Shown here piece by piece: positions 1-7,631 of a DNA stretch of 64,000 bases (the first letter of the stretch is position 1; every line of letters begins with the position of its first letter). The position numbers were made by a program, and so were the translations under genes. The notes below the pieces were generated by a model. That model was given only the letters and a program-made list of their open reading frames with translations. It ran no database searches and was not told the DNA's origin. Source of the DNA: Bog-532 sp963720945 (GTDB lineage Bacteria; Actinomycetota; Actinomycetes; Streptosporangiales; Streptosporangiaceae); assembly GCA_963720945.1 (NCBI GenBank), contig CAVRHH010000004.1:62001-126000 (forward strand), given 5' to 3'.

Positions 1-76
1 GGTCCGCCACCAGCGCGGCACGCCCGTCGGTCGCCATAACTGCGGTCGCCCAGCGCTGCGGTGTCGATGCCCCCGA

Positions 77-139
77 TCATCGCCGCCGCCCGTCGCGGTG
101 GGCCGCGGCGAAAGCACGCACGTCCACTTCACGTACCAT
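77..139 (-). pseudogene. Truncated rhodanese-like protein, N-terminus only
   Basis: The ATG has a good AGGAG box 6 nt upstream. It opens a reading frame whose first 17 residues (MVREVDVRAFAAAHRDG) look like the start of a small single-domain rhodanese. The frame stops at codon 21, before the expected IDVREP-type strand and the catalytic Cys loop. The remaining 76 bases to the window edge show no clear rhodanese continuation in any frame. It is divergent from the class V aminotransferase and shares its two CsoR/CstR-like operators, which supports an original role in persulfide metabolism. The family call rests on a short stretch, so it is tentative. Confidence 0.45.
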
Positions 140-152
140 GATCATCTCCTAT

Positions 153-168
153 ATACCCCCATGGGTAT
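153..168. promoter_or_regulatory. CsoR/CstR-like operator, copy 1
   Basis: Inverted repeat ATACCC-CCAT-GGGTAT. GC-rich palindromes with AT flanks of this form are typical targets of CsoR/CstR/RcnR-family repressors; CstR members sense persulfide. It lies between the divergent rhodanese remnant and the class V aminotransferase. Confidence 0.6.
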
Positions 169-173
169 CTATT

Positions 174-189
174 ATACCCCGGCGGGTAT
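174..189. promoter_or_regulatory. CsoR/CstR-like operator, copy 2
   Basis: Second inverted repeat, ATACCC-CGGC-GGGTAT. Its centre is 21 bp from copy 1, about two helical turns, so two repressor tetramers could bind the same face. It lies immediately upstream of the probable aminotransferase start. Confidence 0.6.
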
Positions 190-209
190 CAGTACTGGAA
201 CCGGAATCT

Positions 210-1937
210 ATGCGAGAGGCCATGCGCAAATACCCCCGCCGGCATACCGGCCGATCAGAGCCGCCGGGCCTTCGTTGTGCGGGCCGCCGCCGGTGGCCCG
301 GGCCGCGGCGTGTGACCTATGCCGACTACACGGCCTCCGGGCGGTCGCTGGATTTCATCGAGGATTTCATCCGCGACGCTGTGCTGCCCCGCTACGCGAA
401 CACGCACACCGAGAGCTCGGGGACCGGGCTGCAGACGAGCCGCCTGCGGGAGGACGCGCGGCGGATGATCCATGACGCGGTGGGCGGGACCGAGGATGAC
501 CTGGTCATCTTCTGCGGGTCGGGGGCGACCGCGGCGGTCAGCAAGCTGATCAGCATCCTGGAGCTGCGTGTCCCGGCCGGGCTGGACGAGCGGTACCAGC
601 TGTCGGCGCGCATCCCGGAAGCGGAGCGGCCGGTGGTGTTCGTCGGCCCGTATGAGCATCACTCCAACGAGCTGCCGTGGCGGGAGTCGATCGCCGACGT
701 CGTGGTCATCGCCGAAGACACCGACGGTCATGTCGACCTGGCCGACCTGCGCGAGCAGCTGATCCGGTTCGCCGGCCGGCCGCTGCGCATCGGCAGCTTC
801 TCTGCCGCCTCCAACGTCACCGGCATCCTCACCGGCACCAGCGCGGTCGCCAGCCTGCTGCACGCCCACGGCGCCCTGTCCTTGTGGGACTACGCCGCCG
901 CCGGCCCGTACGTTCCGGTCCGCGTAGCCGCCTCCGCGCCCGGCGCGGGCGACCACAAGGACGCGGTCTTCCTCTCACCTCACAAGTTCCCCGGCGGCCC
1001 GCAGACCCCGGGCGTCCTGGTCGTCCACCGCAACCTCGTCCGCAACACCGTGCCCACGGTGCCCGGCGGCGGCACGGTCGCGTTCGTGGACCCGGCCGGC
1101 CATCGTTACCTCGACAACCCTGTCGCGCGCGAGGAGGGCGGCACCCCGGCCATCGTCGAGTCGATCCGCGCCGGGCTGGTGTTCGGCCTCAAGCAGGCCA
1201 TCGGCACGGACCTGATCGCCGGCCGGGAGGAGCGGCTGTGGCAGCAGGTGCTCGGCCGCTGGGAGGGTCATCCGCGGATCGAGATCCTCGGCAGCCACCA
1301 GGCGCGCCGGCTGGCGGTCGTCTCCTTCCGCGTCCGCCATGGTGACGGGCTGTACCTGCACCACAATTTCGTCGTCGCGCTGCTCAATGACCTGTTCGGC
1401 ATCCAGGCCCGCGGCGGATGCTCGTGCGCGGGGCCTTACGGTCACCGGCTGCTCGCGATCGGCGCCGCCCGTTCGCATGCGCTGCGTGAGGAAATCGGTC
1501 ACGGCTGCGAGGGGGTCAAGCCCGGCTGGACGCGGGTCAACCTCAATTACTTCATCTCCGCCGCCACCGCCGGCTACATCGCGGATGCGGTCGACCTGCT
1601 GGCCGCGGAGGGGCACCGGCTGCTGCCCGACTACCGTTTCGACCCGCGCACCGGCCTGTGGCGCCATGCTGGCGGCAGCCCGCGGGCGCCGTTGCGGCTG
1701 TCTGACGTGTCCTACGGCCCGGACGGGGCGATGGCCTACCCGCACCGCCGCGCGCAGGCAGGTGAAGACGTCTTCCCTGGCTATCTGCGGGAGGCCCGCG
1801 CGCTGCTGGCCGCACGCCCGGCCGCCGTCAACGACGGGCCGACAGGGCTGGGCCCCGACTTCGAGGCGCTGCGCTGGTTCCCGCTGCCCCGGGCCTGCCT
1901 CCGGGGGCGGTCGGCTCGCACGGTCGAGATCGGCTGA
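210..1937 (+). CDS. Class V aminotransferase (cysteine desulfurase-like PLP enzyme)
   Basis: A fold-type I PLP enzyme of about 575 residues from the class V aminotransferase superfamily that includes cysteine desulfurases and selenocysteine lyases. The TYADYTASGRSL opening is typical. The PLP lysine is in SPHKFPGG near residue 259. A Cys-rich loop GGCSCAGPYGH sits in the later third, as in the long actinobacterial members of this group. The substrate is not known. An in-frame ATG exists at 138, but it lies upstream of both operators, so I prefer 210; 222 or a GTG at 312 are also possible. The CstR-like operators and the divergent rhodanese remnant suggest a role in sulfur or persulfide chemistry (inference). 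Confidence 0.75.
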   Translation: MREAMRKYPRRHTGRSEPPGLRCAGRRRWPGPRRVTYADYTASGRSLDFIEDFIRDAVLPRYANTHTESSGTGLQTSRLREDARRMIHDAVGGTEDDLVIFCGSGATAAVSKLISILELRVPAGLDERYQLSARIPEAERPVVFVGPYEHHSNELPWRESIADVVVIAEDTDGHVDLADLREQLIRFAGRPLRIGSFSAASNVTGILTGTSAVASLLHAHGALSLWDYAAAGPYVPVRVAASAPGAGDHKDAVFLSPHKFPGGPQTPGVLVVHRNLVRNTVPTVPGGGTVAFVDPAGHRYLDNPVAREEGGTPAIVESIRAGLVFGLKQAIGTDLIAGREERLWQQVLGRWEGHPRIEILGSHQARRLAVVSFRVRHGDGLYLHHNFVVALLNDLFGIQARGGCSCAGPYGHRLLAIGAARSHALREEIGHGCEGVKPGWTRVNLNYFISAATAGYIADAVDLLAAEGHRLLPDYRFDPRTGLWRHAGGSPRAPLRLSDVSYGPDGAMAYPHRRAQAGEDVFPGYLREARALLAARPAAVNDGPTGLGPDFEALRWFPLPRACLRGRSARTVEIG

Positions 1938-1957
1938 CGGTCCGTTGACGCCGCCGG

Positions 1958-2407
1958 TCAGCGGGAAATCTCGCCGGCCGCGGCGGCAGCGGTGGCCGCG
2001 GCGGCGGCCAGGAACGCGGCCACGGCCTCGCGATGAGCGGCGGGCACCCCGGCTGCGAGCGCCCGGATCCGGGCGTGGTACGCGGCCAGCCCTTCTGGCG
2101 CGCTGGCCGCCGCGCGCGGCGACAGTTCGATCAGCACGTAGCGCCGGTCGCCGGGATGCGGGCGGCGGTGCACCCATCCGGCCCGCTCCAGCCGGTCGAC
2201 CAGCATGGTGACGGCGCCGGAGGTGAGGGACAGCCGCTCGCCGAGATCTCGCTGGGTGAGCGGGCCGTCCGCCTCCAGGTGCTCGAGCGCGTCCAGGTCG
2301 GTGGCGCCGATGCCGGCCCGGCGGGCCACGGCGGTGCGCATCCGGTCGCGCTGCAGGCCGAACTGCTGCAGGCTGCCCGTCAGGTCATCGGCCGGTGGAG
2401 TCGTCAT
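1958..2407 (-). CDS. MarR-family transcriptional regulator
   Basis: A 149-residue winged-helix protein of normal MarR length. Residues about 35-100 hold the core: recognition helix region LSLTSGAVTMLVDRLERAGW, then the wing HPGDRRYVLIELS. The C-terminus is an alanine-rich helix probably used for dimerisation. It is divergent from the methyltransferase at 2477, with a 15-bp perfect inverted repeat between them, the expected layout for autoregulation and control of the neighbour. The ligand is unknown. Confidence 0.85.
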   Translation of the reverse strand: MTTPPADDLTGSLQQFGLQRDRMRTAVARRAGIGATDLDALEHLEADGPLTQRDLGERLSLTSGAVTMLVDRLERAGWVHRRPHPGDRRYVLIELSPRAAASAPEGLAAYHARIRALAAGVPAAHREAVAAFLAAAAATAAAAAGEISR

Positions 2408-2441
2408 TTGGACCCCAGTATAACAAGTCGCTATACTACTT

Positions 2442-2456
2442 AGTAGCTAAGCTACT
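2442..2456. promoter_or_regulatory. Probable MarR operator
   Basis: Perfect inverted repeat AGTAGCT-A-AGCTACT, extending imperfectly to about 23 bp. It sits in an unusually AT-rich 70-bp gap between divergent marR and methyltransferase genes, 20 bp upstream of the methyltransferase ATG. Confidence 0.6.
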
Positions 2457-2476
2457 TAGTCATAGAGGTGATAGTC

Positions 2477-3067
2477 ATGAGGCTCTCAGGACGGGCCTGG
2501 CAGATCGTCACCGCGCTGTCGATGACCGCCGGGCGGGGCCCGCTGGCGCGAGCCGCCGCCGACGCCGCCGAGCTGACACCCGCCGACCGGGTGGTCGACA
2601 TCGGCTGCGGCCCCGGCACCGCCGTCCGGATCGCCGCCCGGCAGGGCGCCGCCGCGACCGGCGTCGATCCGGACCCGGCCATGCTGCGGCTCGCGCGGTG
2701 GATCACGGCGCTGCGGCGGCCGCCGGATGTCAGCTGGCTCGAAGGCCGGGCCGAGAAGCTGCCCCTGCCCGATGACCAGGCAACCGTAGTCTGGGCGATC
2801 AGCTCGGCTCACCACTGGGAGGACCGCCGCACCGGGATCGGCGAGGCCTGGCGGGTGCTGGCCCCCGGCGGGCGCCTGGTGCTCGCCGAGCGCCTGGCCA
2901 GGCCGGGAGCGCGCGGGCACGCCGCCCACGGCCTGACCCGTGACCACGCCGCGGACCTCGCCCGCCAGCTGGCCGACGCCGGCTTCGGCCAGGTACGGCT
3001 GCACACCGCCAAGGCCGGCCACCGGGCCCTGGTCATCATCCGCGGGGCGAAAGACCACGAAGCCTGA
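2477..3067 (+). CDS. Class I SAM-dependent methyltransferase
   Basis: About 196 residues. SAM-binding motif I is VVDIGCGPGTAV, followed by an acidic post-I residue in GVDPDP. Motif IV is around VVWAISSAHHW, and the LAPGGRLVLAE strand is typical of the ubiE/Methyltransf_11 group. The ATG at 2477 has AGAGG 8 nt upstream; a GTG at 2468 overlaps that box. It is divergent from marR across a palindromic operator, so it is probably repressed by that regulator. The substrate cannot be told from sequence. Confidence 0.85.
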   Translation: MRLSGRAWQIVTALSMTAGRGPLARAAADAAELTPADRVVDIGCGPGTAVRIAARQGAAATGVDPDPAMLRLARWITALRRPPDVSWLEGRAEKLPLPDDQATVVWAISSAHHWEDRRTGIGEAWRVLAPGGRLVLAERLARPGARGHAAHGLTRDHAADLARQLADAGFGQVRLHTAKAGHRALVIIRGAKDHEA

Positions 3068-3132
3068 ACCGGGCGAGGCTGGCCAGCGCCAGGTAGGGCT
3101 GGTGGGCCGGCGGAGGGATGTGGCGGCCGCGG

Positions 3133-3348
3133 TCAGCCCAGGAGGGATGTACCGCTGGGCCGGTGATCCGCTGGAGCGTGGTGCGGGCGAATTGCCGGAT
3201 CTGGGCTGGCAGGAGCACGTAGCCGTAGGACCGCGACCTCATGACGCAGCACCAAGATCTCGGCGTCCTTCGAGATGTGGCTGCGGGCGAGGAGCGCCAG
3301 CCAGCCGAACAACCGGACCATGAGCAGATAGGCGAGGCGGAAGAGCAC
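3133..3348 (-). pseudogene. Transposase/integrase N-terminal remnant
   Basis: The first 45 residues, including LLARSHISKDAEILVLRHEV, match the N-terminus typical of actinobacterial IS3/IS481-like integrase-core transposases. After VAVLR the frame loses similarity, and no DDE catalytic core follows. The remnant fills the gap between the methyltransferase and the CoA-disulfide reductase gene. No terminal inverted repeats were recognised. It marks an old insertion at the border of the sulfur block. Confidence 0.55.
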
Positions 3349-3410
3349 GGGCGCCGAGGGTAGAAGCCCAGGTCAGATGCTCTGCACGAGTTCTGGCACG
3401 CCACATGGCC

Positions 3411-5105
3411 TTACCGGCTGGTCGATGTCAGTTCGGCTACCGGCTCGCCCTGGTCGAGTGCCAGGCCGGGGAGTTCCAGCTGCAGCGTAGACAGGCCGCC
3501 GGACAGGGAGCGGACGTCCGGCCAGCCGCTTTGCCGCAGCAGCCGGAGCGCGAGGTAGGACCGGAAACCCGACGCGCAGTACACCAGCACGGGGCGGTCG
3601 CGGGGGATCTCGCCGAGCCGCTGGCGTAGTTCGGTGTGCGGGATGTTGTACGCGCCGGGCAGGTGGCCGGGGCGGAACTCGGCAGCTGACCGGACGTCCA
3701 GCAGCACTGCCTGGGGGTCAGGGTGGAGCAGGTCGCTGCCCCGCCACAGGGCCAGGTCGCCGGTGAGCAGGTTGCTGGCTACCATGCCGGCCAGGTTGAC
3801 CGGGTCCTTGGCTGACCCGAACGGTGGTGAATAGGCGAGCTCGAGATCGGCCAGGTCATCGACGGTCATGCCAGCCCGGATGGCGGTGGCGATGACGTCG
3901 ATCCGCTTATCAACACCGCCCCTGCCGGTGGCCTGGGCGCCGAGTATCCGCCCGTCGGGGGCGAACAGCAGCTTCAGGTGCAACGGGCAGGCGCCGGGGT
4001 AGTACCCGGCGTGGTTGTTCGGGTGCAGATGCACGGCGTGGTGCGGGATCCCGGCCGCGCGCAGCGCCTTCTCGCCAGGGCCGGTGGCGGCGGCCACGGT
4101 GCCGAAGACGCGCACGATAGCCGTCCCAAGGACGGATGAGCGCCGTCCGCCGCGGCCGAACAAGTGGTCAGCGGCCGCGCGGCCCTGCCAGCTGGCCGGC
4201 CCGGCCAGCGGCACCAGGGCCGGCCCGCCGGTCACGGCGTCGGCGACCTCGATCGCATCACCCACGCCGTAGATGGACGGCACCGAGGTCCGCAGGTGCT
4301 CGTCGACGAGGAGGGCGCCGCGGGCACCCAGCGCCAGCCCGGCGGCCGCGGCGAGCGAGGTCTCCGGGCGGACCCCGGCGGCAAGCAGGACCAGATCGGC
4401 GAGGACCTGGGAACCGTCCGACAGGCCGACGTCGACGGTGCCGCCGCCCGCCTCCCGGAGCGCGGTGACCGACGTACCCAGCCGCACCTCGACGCCGGCG
4501 CGGCGCAGTTCCAGTTCGACGCCGCGCGCCATCTCCGGGTCCAAGGCCGGCATGACCTGCCCGGCCAGCTCAACGAGCGTGACCGCCAGGCCGCGGTGCC
4601 GCAGCGCCTCGGCCGACTCCAGGCCGATGAACCCGGCACCAACGATCACTGCCCGGCGGGCGCCGCCGTCCACCAGCTCACGCAAGACGTCCACGTCGGG
4701 AACCGTGCGCAGCACACGGACGGCGGGCAGGCCCACTCCCGGGACCGGCGGGATGACCGGCGCGGCCCCTGTGGACAGCACCAGCACGTCATAGGCCTCG
4801 TAATAATCCTGGCCGGTCGCGCGCTCACGGACCGTTACGGTGCGCCCGGCCGGGTCGATGGCGATTACCTCGTGGCCAGTGCGCACGTCCAGCGCCAGGC
4901 TCCTGGCCAGCGACTGCGGGGTATGCAGGAGGAGGGCATCCCGGTCACCGATCTCGCCGCCCAGATGATAGGGCAGGCCGCAGTTCGCATACGAGACGTA
5001 GGGGTCCCGCTCGAGCACCACGATCTCCGCGTCCTCGGCGAGGCGGCGGGCCCGCGCCGCGAAGCTCATGCCTCCAGCGACCCCGCCAACCACAACAGCC
5101 TTCAT
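3411..5105 (-). CDS. CoA-disulfide reductase-rhodanese fusion (CoA/persulfide reductase)
   Basis: A 564-residue flavoprotein of the NAD(P)H:CoA-disulfide reductase-rhodanese type. The FAD motif is VVVGGVAGG at the N-terminus. The redox-active Cys42 is in SYANCGLPYHLGG. The NAD(P)H motif is VIVGAGFIGLE near residue 150. A C-terminal rhodanese domain has its active-site Cys near 510 in YCASGFRSYLALR. Such fusions reduce CoA persulfide or polysulfide and release sulfide, usually in the cytosol. The start overlaps the stop of the upstream Cys-rich gene (ATGA), so the two are translationally coupled, and a CstR-like operator lies upstream of the pair. The order operator, small protein, reductase suggests persulfide-inducible detoxification. 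Confidence 0.93.
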   Translation of the reverse strand: MKAVVVGGVAGGMSFAARARRLAEDAEIVVLERDPYVSYANCGLPYHLGGEIGDRDALLLHTPQSLARSLALDVRTGHEVIAIDPAGRTVTVRERATGQDYYEAYDVLVLSTGAAPVIPPVPGVGLPAVRVLRTVPDVDVLRELVDGGARRAVIVGAGFIGLESAEALRHRGLAVTLVELAGQVMPALDPEMARGVELELRRAGVEVRLGTSVTALREAGGGTVDVGLSDGSQVLADLVLLAAGVRPETSLAAAAGLALGARGALLVDEHLRTSVPSIYGVGDAIEVADAVTGGPALVPLAGPASWQGRAAADHLFGRGGRRSSVLGTAIVRVFGTVAAATGPGEKALRAAGIPHHAVHLHPNNHAGYYPGACPLHLKLLFAPDGRILGAQATGRGGVDKRIDVIATAIRAGMTVDDLADLELAYSPPFGSAKDPVNLAGMVASNLLTGDLALWRGSDLLHPDPQAVLLDVRSAAEFRPGHLPGAYNIPHTELRQRLGEIPRDRPVLVYCASGFRSYLALRLLRQSGWPDVRSLSGGLSTLQLELPGLALDQGEPVAELTSTSR

Positions 5106-5284
5106 CTGCGCGCCCCCATCTTCTTAGTGTCACGTGCTCGCGGCCTGCCCGCAGTTGAGGCTGGTTTTAGCGGACAGGTGCAGCGGTTCTCGGGCAGGAC
5201 CCCGGCGAGGGCCTGCTCCACATGCTGGCCACAGCCAGTCCAGGTGATCTTCTTGCAGCGGTCGCAGACAGCTGGGCTGCACAT
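5102..5284 (-). CDS. Small Cys-rich (zinc-ribbon-like) protein coupled to CoADR-rhodanese
   Basis: A 60-residue protein opening MCSPAVCDRCKKITWTGCGQ, with further cysteines in RCTC and a basic tail. The CxxC, GCGxH and CxC arrangement suggests a metal-bound or persulfidable mini-domain. I do not recognise an experimentally characterised member. Its TGA overlaps the ATG of the CoA-disulfide reductase gene, and the CstR-like operator is 35-50 bp upstream of its start, so it is the first gene of that operon. I start it at the ATG at 5284; a longer frame to 5410 would run through the operator. Confidence 0.7.
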   Translation of the reverse strand: MCSPAVCDRCKKITWTGCGQHVEQALAGVLPENRCTCPLKPASTAGRPRARDTKKMGARR

Positions 5285-5318
5285 GGGTACTCCTAACACT
5301 CTGGCGATGATACCAAGT

Positions 5319-5334
5319 ATACCCCCTAGGGTAT
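5319..5334. promoter_or_regulatory. CsoR/CstR-like operator, copy 3
   Basis: Inverted repeat ATACCC-CCTA-GGGTAT, with the same arms as the two copies near position 170. It is 35 bp upstream of the Cys-rich gene and the CoADR-rhodanese gene. Confidence 0.65.
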
Positions 5335-5480
5335 TGAGGTCCAGGCTGGGCGGCCGTGACACCGCCCACGCCTGCGGCGCGTACCCGCTGGCGGACTTCC
5401 TCAAGTTCACCCGATGTCGTCACGGCGATCACGTTCCTTCGGCCGGTCAAGGTCACCCGCTGGCTGCGGTCTCCCGCGTA

Positions 5481-5840
5481 TTACGAGGGCGGGCAGCCGA
5501 TGAGCGCGCTCAGGCTGAGCAGGGCGTTGGTCCGGGCGCGGTAGTACACCCAGACGCCCCGCTTCTCCCGGTCGACCAGCCCGGCGTCGTGCAGGACCTT
5601 GAGGTGATGGCTGATCGTCGGCTGGGACAGGCCGAACTCGCCGCCCAGGTCGCAGGCGCAGGCCTCGCCGCCCGGATGTGAGGCCACCAGCGACATCAGG
5701 CGCAGGCGGACGGGATCGGCCAGCGCCTTGAGCAGCGGCGCGACCTGCTCGGCCTGCTGGATGGACAGGGCCTGCACCGACAGGGGCGAGCAGCACGCCG
5801 CGGTCTCTGCCGGGTCCAGGACCACCAGAGATTTCGACAT
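5481..5840 (-). CDS. arsR: ArsR-family metalloregulator
   Basis: A 119-residue ArsR/SmtB winged-helix repressor. The recognition helix is LSQPTISHHLKVLHDAGLV, followed by a beta wing KRGVWVYYR. Cys61 and Cys63 in ACACDL form the alpha-3 CxC site used for As(III) or Cd(II) sensing, and a Cys16-Cys17 pair near the N-terminus could supply a third ligand. The start at 5840 is preferred over a 44-residue longer frame because it matches the usual family N-terminus. It is divergent from a truncated CadI/ArsI gene, a classic pairing. It probably represses itself and that neighbour on metal-free operator DNA. Confidence 0.9.
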   Translation of the reverse strand: MSKSLVVLDPAETAACCSPLSVQALSIQQAEQVAPLLKALADPVRLRLMSLVASHPGGEACACDLGGEFGLSQPTISHHLKVLHDAGLVDREKRGVWVYYRARTNALLSLSALIGCPPS

Positions 5841-5851
5841 GCCTCTATATT

Positions 5852-5867
5852 GACAGGTCTCGATGTC
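5852..5867. promoter_or_regulatory. Candidate ArsR operator
   Basis: Imperfectly spaced inverted repeat GACA-N8-TGTC, 12 bp upstream of arsR and 68 bp upstream of the cadI/arsI remnant. Position and symmetry fit an ArsR-type site, but the arms are short. Confidence 0.35.
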
Positions 5868-5934
5868 TTGTGGCAAGGTCGGCAGCAGCAAGACATAGAC
5901 AGTTATCAAAGTCCCGAGTCCCCTGGAGATCCCT

Positions 5935-6024
5935 ATGTCGCGTGTCCAGCTCGCCCTCAACGTCAACGACATCGACGAGGCCGTCGCCTTCTACACCAGG
6001 CTGTTCGGTGCCGAACCGGCCTAA
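5935..6024 (+). pseudogene. CadI/ArsI-like vicinal-oxygen-chelate protein, N-terminal stub
   Basis: ATG with GGAG 6 nt upstream. The 29-residue product begins MSRVQLALNVNDIDEAVAFY and continues to LFGAEPA, the characteristic start of the cadmium-induced CadI / ArsI C-As lyase family (about 140-180 residues). It then hits TAA. The next bases encode KRR in a shifted frame, as expected of the intact family (EPAKRR), so a small indel broke the gene. The metal-binding His/Glu and vicinal Cys residues further on are absent, so no enzyme can be made. Translation signals look intact. Confidence 0.75.
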
Positions 6025-6173
6025 ACGACGATTGCGCACGGCGCCGCGACGATTCCCTCAACGACGGAAACGCCGTTAGTGAGAGAGACCCTGGCCGCAG
6101 AGGGCTGGCCGAGCGCGTCTACGGTGCTTGCTGGTGCGGCTGGCCGGGACTGTGCTGCGGCTGCCCGGTCACG

Positions 6174-6752
6174 TCATTGCGGGCCTGTGCGCAGGTCGGC
6201 AATGACATGGCCGGCGGAAACGTTGTCGCCTATGGCGACCCGGACGGCGGCGATGGTCCCAGCCACGGGCGCCGGGATGTCCAGCGTGGCCTTGTCCGAC
6301 TCCAGGGTGATCAGCGGATCCTTGTCGCTGACCACATCGCCGGCGGTCACATGTACCTCGATCACTGGCACGTCGATGAAATGGCCGATATCGGGGACCG
6401 CGACCTTGATGACCTCGTCAATGCTGCTAGGGGAGCCGTAGCTCGGTGATTCGGTCGGCGCAGCGGCCGCGTCCTCGGTGACGTGCTCCTTTACCGGCGC
6501 GGCCGCCGGGCCGCCAGACCCGGGCGGGGCGTCGAGCCGCAGGATCAGGTCCCCGGCGGATACCCGGTCACCGACCCGGGTGGCGACTTCGCCGGCTGTT
6601 CCAGCGACCGGCGCGGGAACGTCCAGCGTGGCCTTGTCCGACTCCAGCGTGATGAGCGGATCCTCGGCGGCTACGGCGTCACCGGCGGTCACATGCACCT
6701 CGATGACCAGCACGTCGACGAAGTGGCCGATGTCGGGAACTGTTATATCCAC
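6174..6752 (-). CDS. Stand-alone tandem lipoyl-domain protein
   Basis: A 192-residue protein made only of two biotinyl/lipoyl domains joined by an Ala/Pro-rich linker. Lipoylation lysines are K40 and K154, each in ITLESDKATLD. The domains resemble those at the N-terminus of pyruvate dehydrogenase E2, but no E1/E3-binding or acyltransferase domain follows, and none is encoded nearby. It could be a mobile lipoyl carrier or the surviving N-terminus of an E2; the clean stop and absence of downstream E2 sequence do not decide between these. The neighbours give no pathway. Confidence 0.8.
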   Translation of the reverse strand: MDITVPDIGHFVDVLVIEVHVTAGDAVAAEDPLITLESDKATLDVPAPVAGTAGEVATRVGDRVSAGDLILRLDAPPGSGGPAAAPVKEHVTEDAAAAPTESPSYGSPSSIDEVIKVAVPDIGHFIDVPVIEVHVTAGDVVSDKDPLITLESDKATLDIPAPVAGTIAAVRVAIGDNVSAGHVIADLRTGPQ

Positions 6753-6756
6753 GTGA

Positions 6757-7151
6757 GGCTCCAGGAAAGAATGAGGCGCAAGGACATGGCCTGGCGGCGA
6801 GGTTGCTGGCTGCGCACCGCCGCCAGATCGGCGCCGCCGCGGAACCCGGGCGCTGGGTTACGCGGATGACATCGTTGCGCATTGCGACAGCGAAAACCAG
6901 GCCCGGGTATTTCACGCGCGTCAGGCGAGCAGCTGCCGTGACTGGGGCGACGTAACCCCTGGTGATGCGTCGCACGCTCGTCGCCAACATCGCGGCCGTC
7001 ATGTCACGGCGCGCGGGGCCGATGACTTCTCCTGGCCCGTGCGGTCTTATTTCCCAGCAGGCCGCAGGCGGCCTGCCTGGCGCCGGACGAACCGAAAATG
7101 TCGTACTCCCGTGATGTAGTCGGAAGTATCAAGCCGTCGAGGAGGCGTGTG
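6757..7151. other. Intergenic region without a supported gene
   Basis: About 395 bp between the lipoyl protein start and the next gene. Short open frames here lack ribosome binding sites and recognisable similarity. The only structure seen is the strong inverted repeat at 7057-7076. Confidence 0.6.
7057..7076. repeat. Perfect inverted repeat (hairpin)
   Basis: Arms GCAGGCCGC and GCGGCCTGC separated by AG, with partly paired flanks. It could act as a terminator or RNA hairpin upstream of the small gene at 7152, but there is no T-tract on either strand. Confidence 0.5.
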
Positions 7152-7457
7152 ATGCGGCCTGTGATGAATCACCTCAGCATCAGCGCGGCACGGACCGACG
7201 CTTTGTTCGTGTCGGCGTTGCAGCGATCCGATGAACCCAGCGCCGGGCAAATCCGGCAGTCTGTCGCCGTGGCCGTGCACCAGTTCGGCAGCCGGGGCTG
7301 CGCCGCACGGGTGGCGCAGGAGTTCGGCGAGCACCCGGAGCTCGCGGCCGAACGGATGCGCTGGGCGCGGCAGGCCGTCGCCGGGGTATTCGGCGAACCG
7401 GGACGGCGGGAGCCCGGCGAGCGAGCCGGTCAGCAGCCCGCCAGGCGCGCCGCGTGA
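7152..7457 (+). CDS. Conserved actinobacterial small protein of unknown function
   Basis: About 101 residues. GGAGG sits 6 nt upstream of the ATG at 7152; a second ATG at 7164 is also in frame. The core ALQRSDEPSAGQIRQSVAVA, followed by FGSRGCAARVAQEFGEHPE and MRWARQAV, looks like a small soluble helical protein that I recall from actinobacterial accessory regions, often near stress proteins. The C-terminal 20 residues are low complexity. I know no biochemical function. Start choice rests on the ribosome binding site. Confidence 0.65.
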   Translation: MRPVMNHLSISAARTDALFVSALQRSDEPSAGQIRQSVAVAVHQFGSRGCAARVAQEFGEHPELAAERMRWARQAVAGVFGEPGRREPGERAGQQPARRAA

Positions 7458-7631
7458 GCCAGGAATCTGCCAGGCCGCGTGGCCGATCCGGGCCGACGAT
7501 CGGTTCAGCTGGATGGCGGCGGAGGTAAATGTTGCCCGGTGCTCCTGGCCTGATGCCCCCCTGATGCGGCACGATCGACACAAGTAGCAGCCGGGGGTGC
7601 CGGCGGCCGCGGTGGGGAAGGATGGCCGGGG

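Noticed and set aside
138..1937. Starting the class V aminotransferase at the ATG at 138
   Set aside because: That start would place both putative repressor operators inside the coding region and adds a low-similarity N-terminus.
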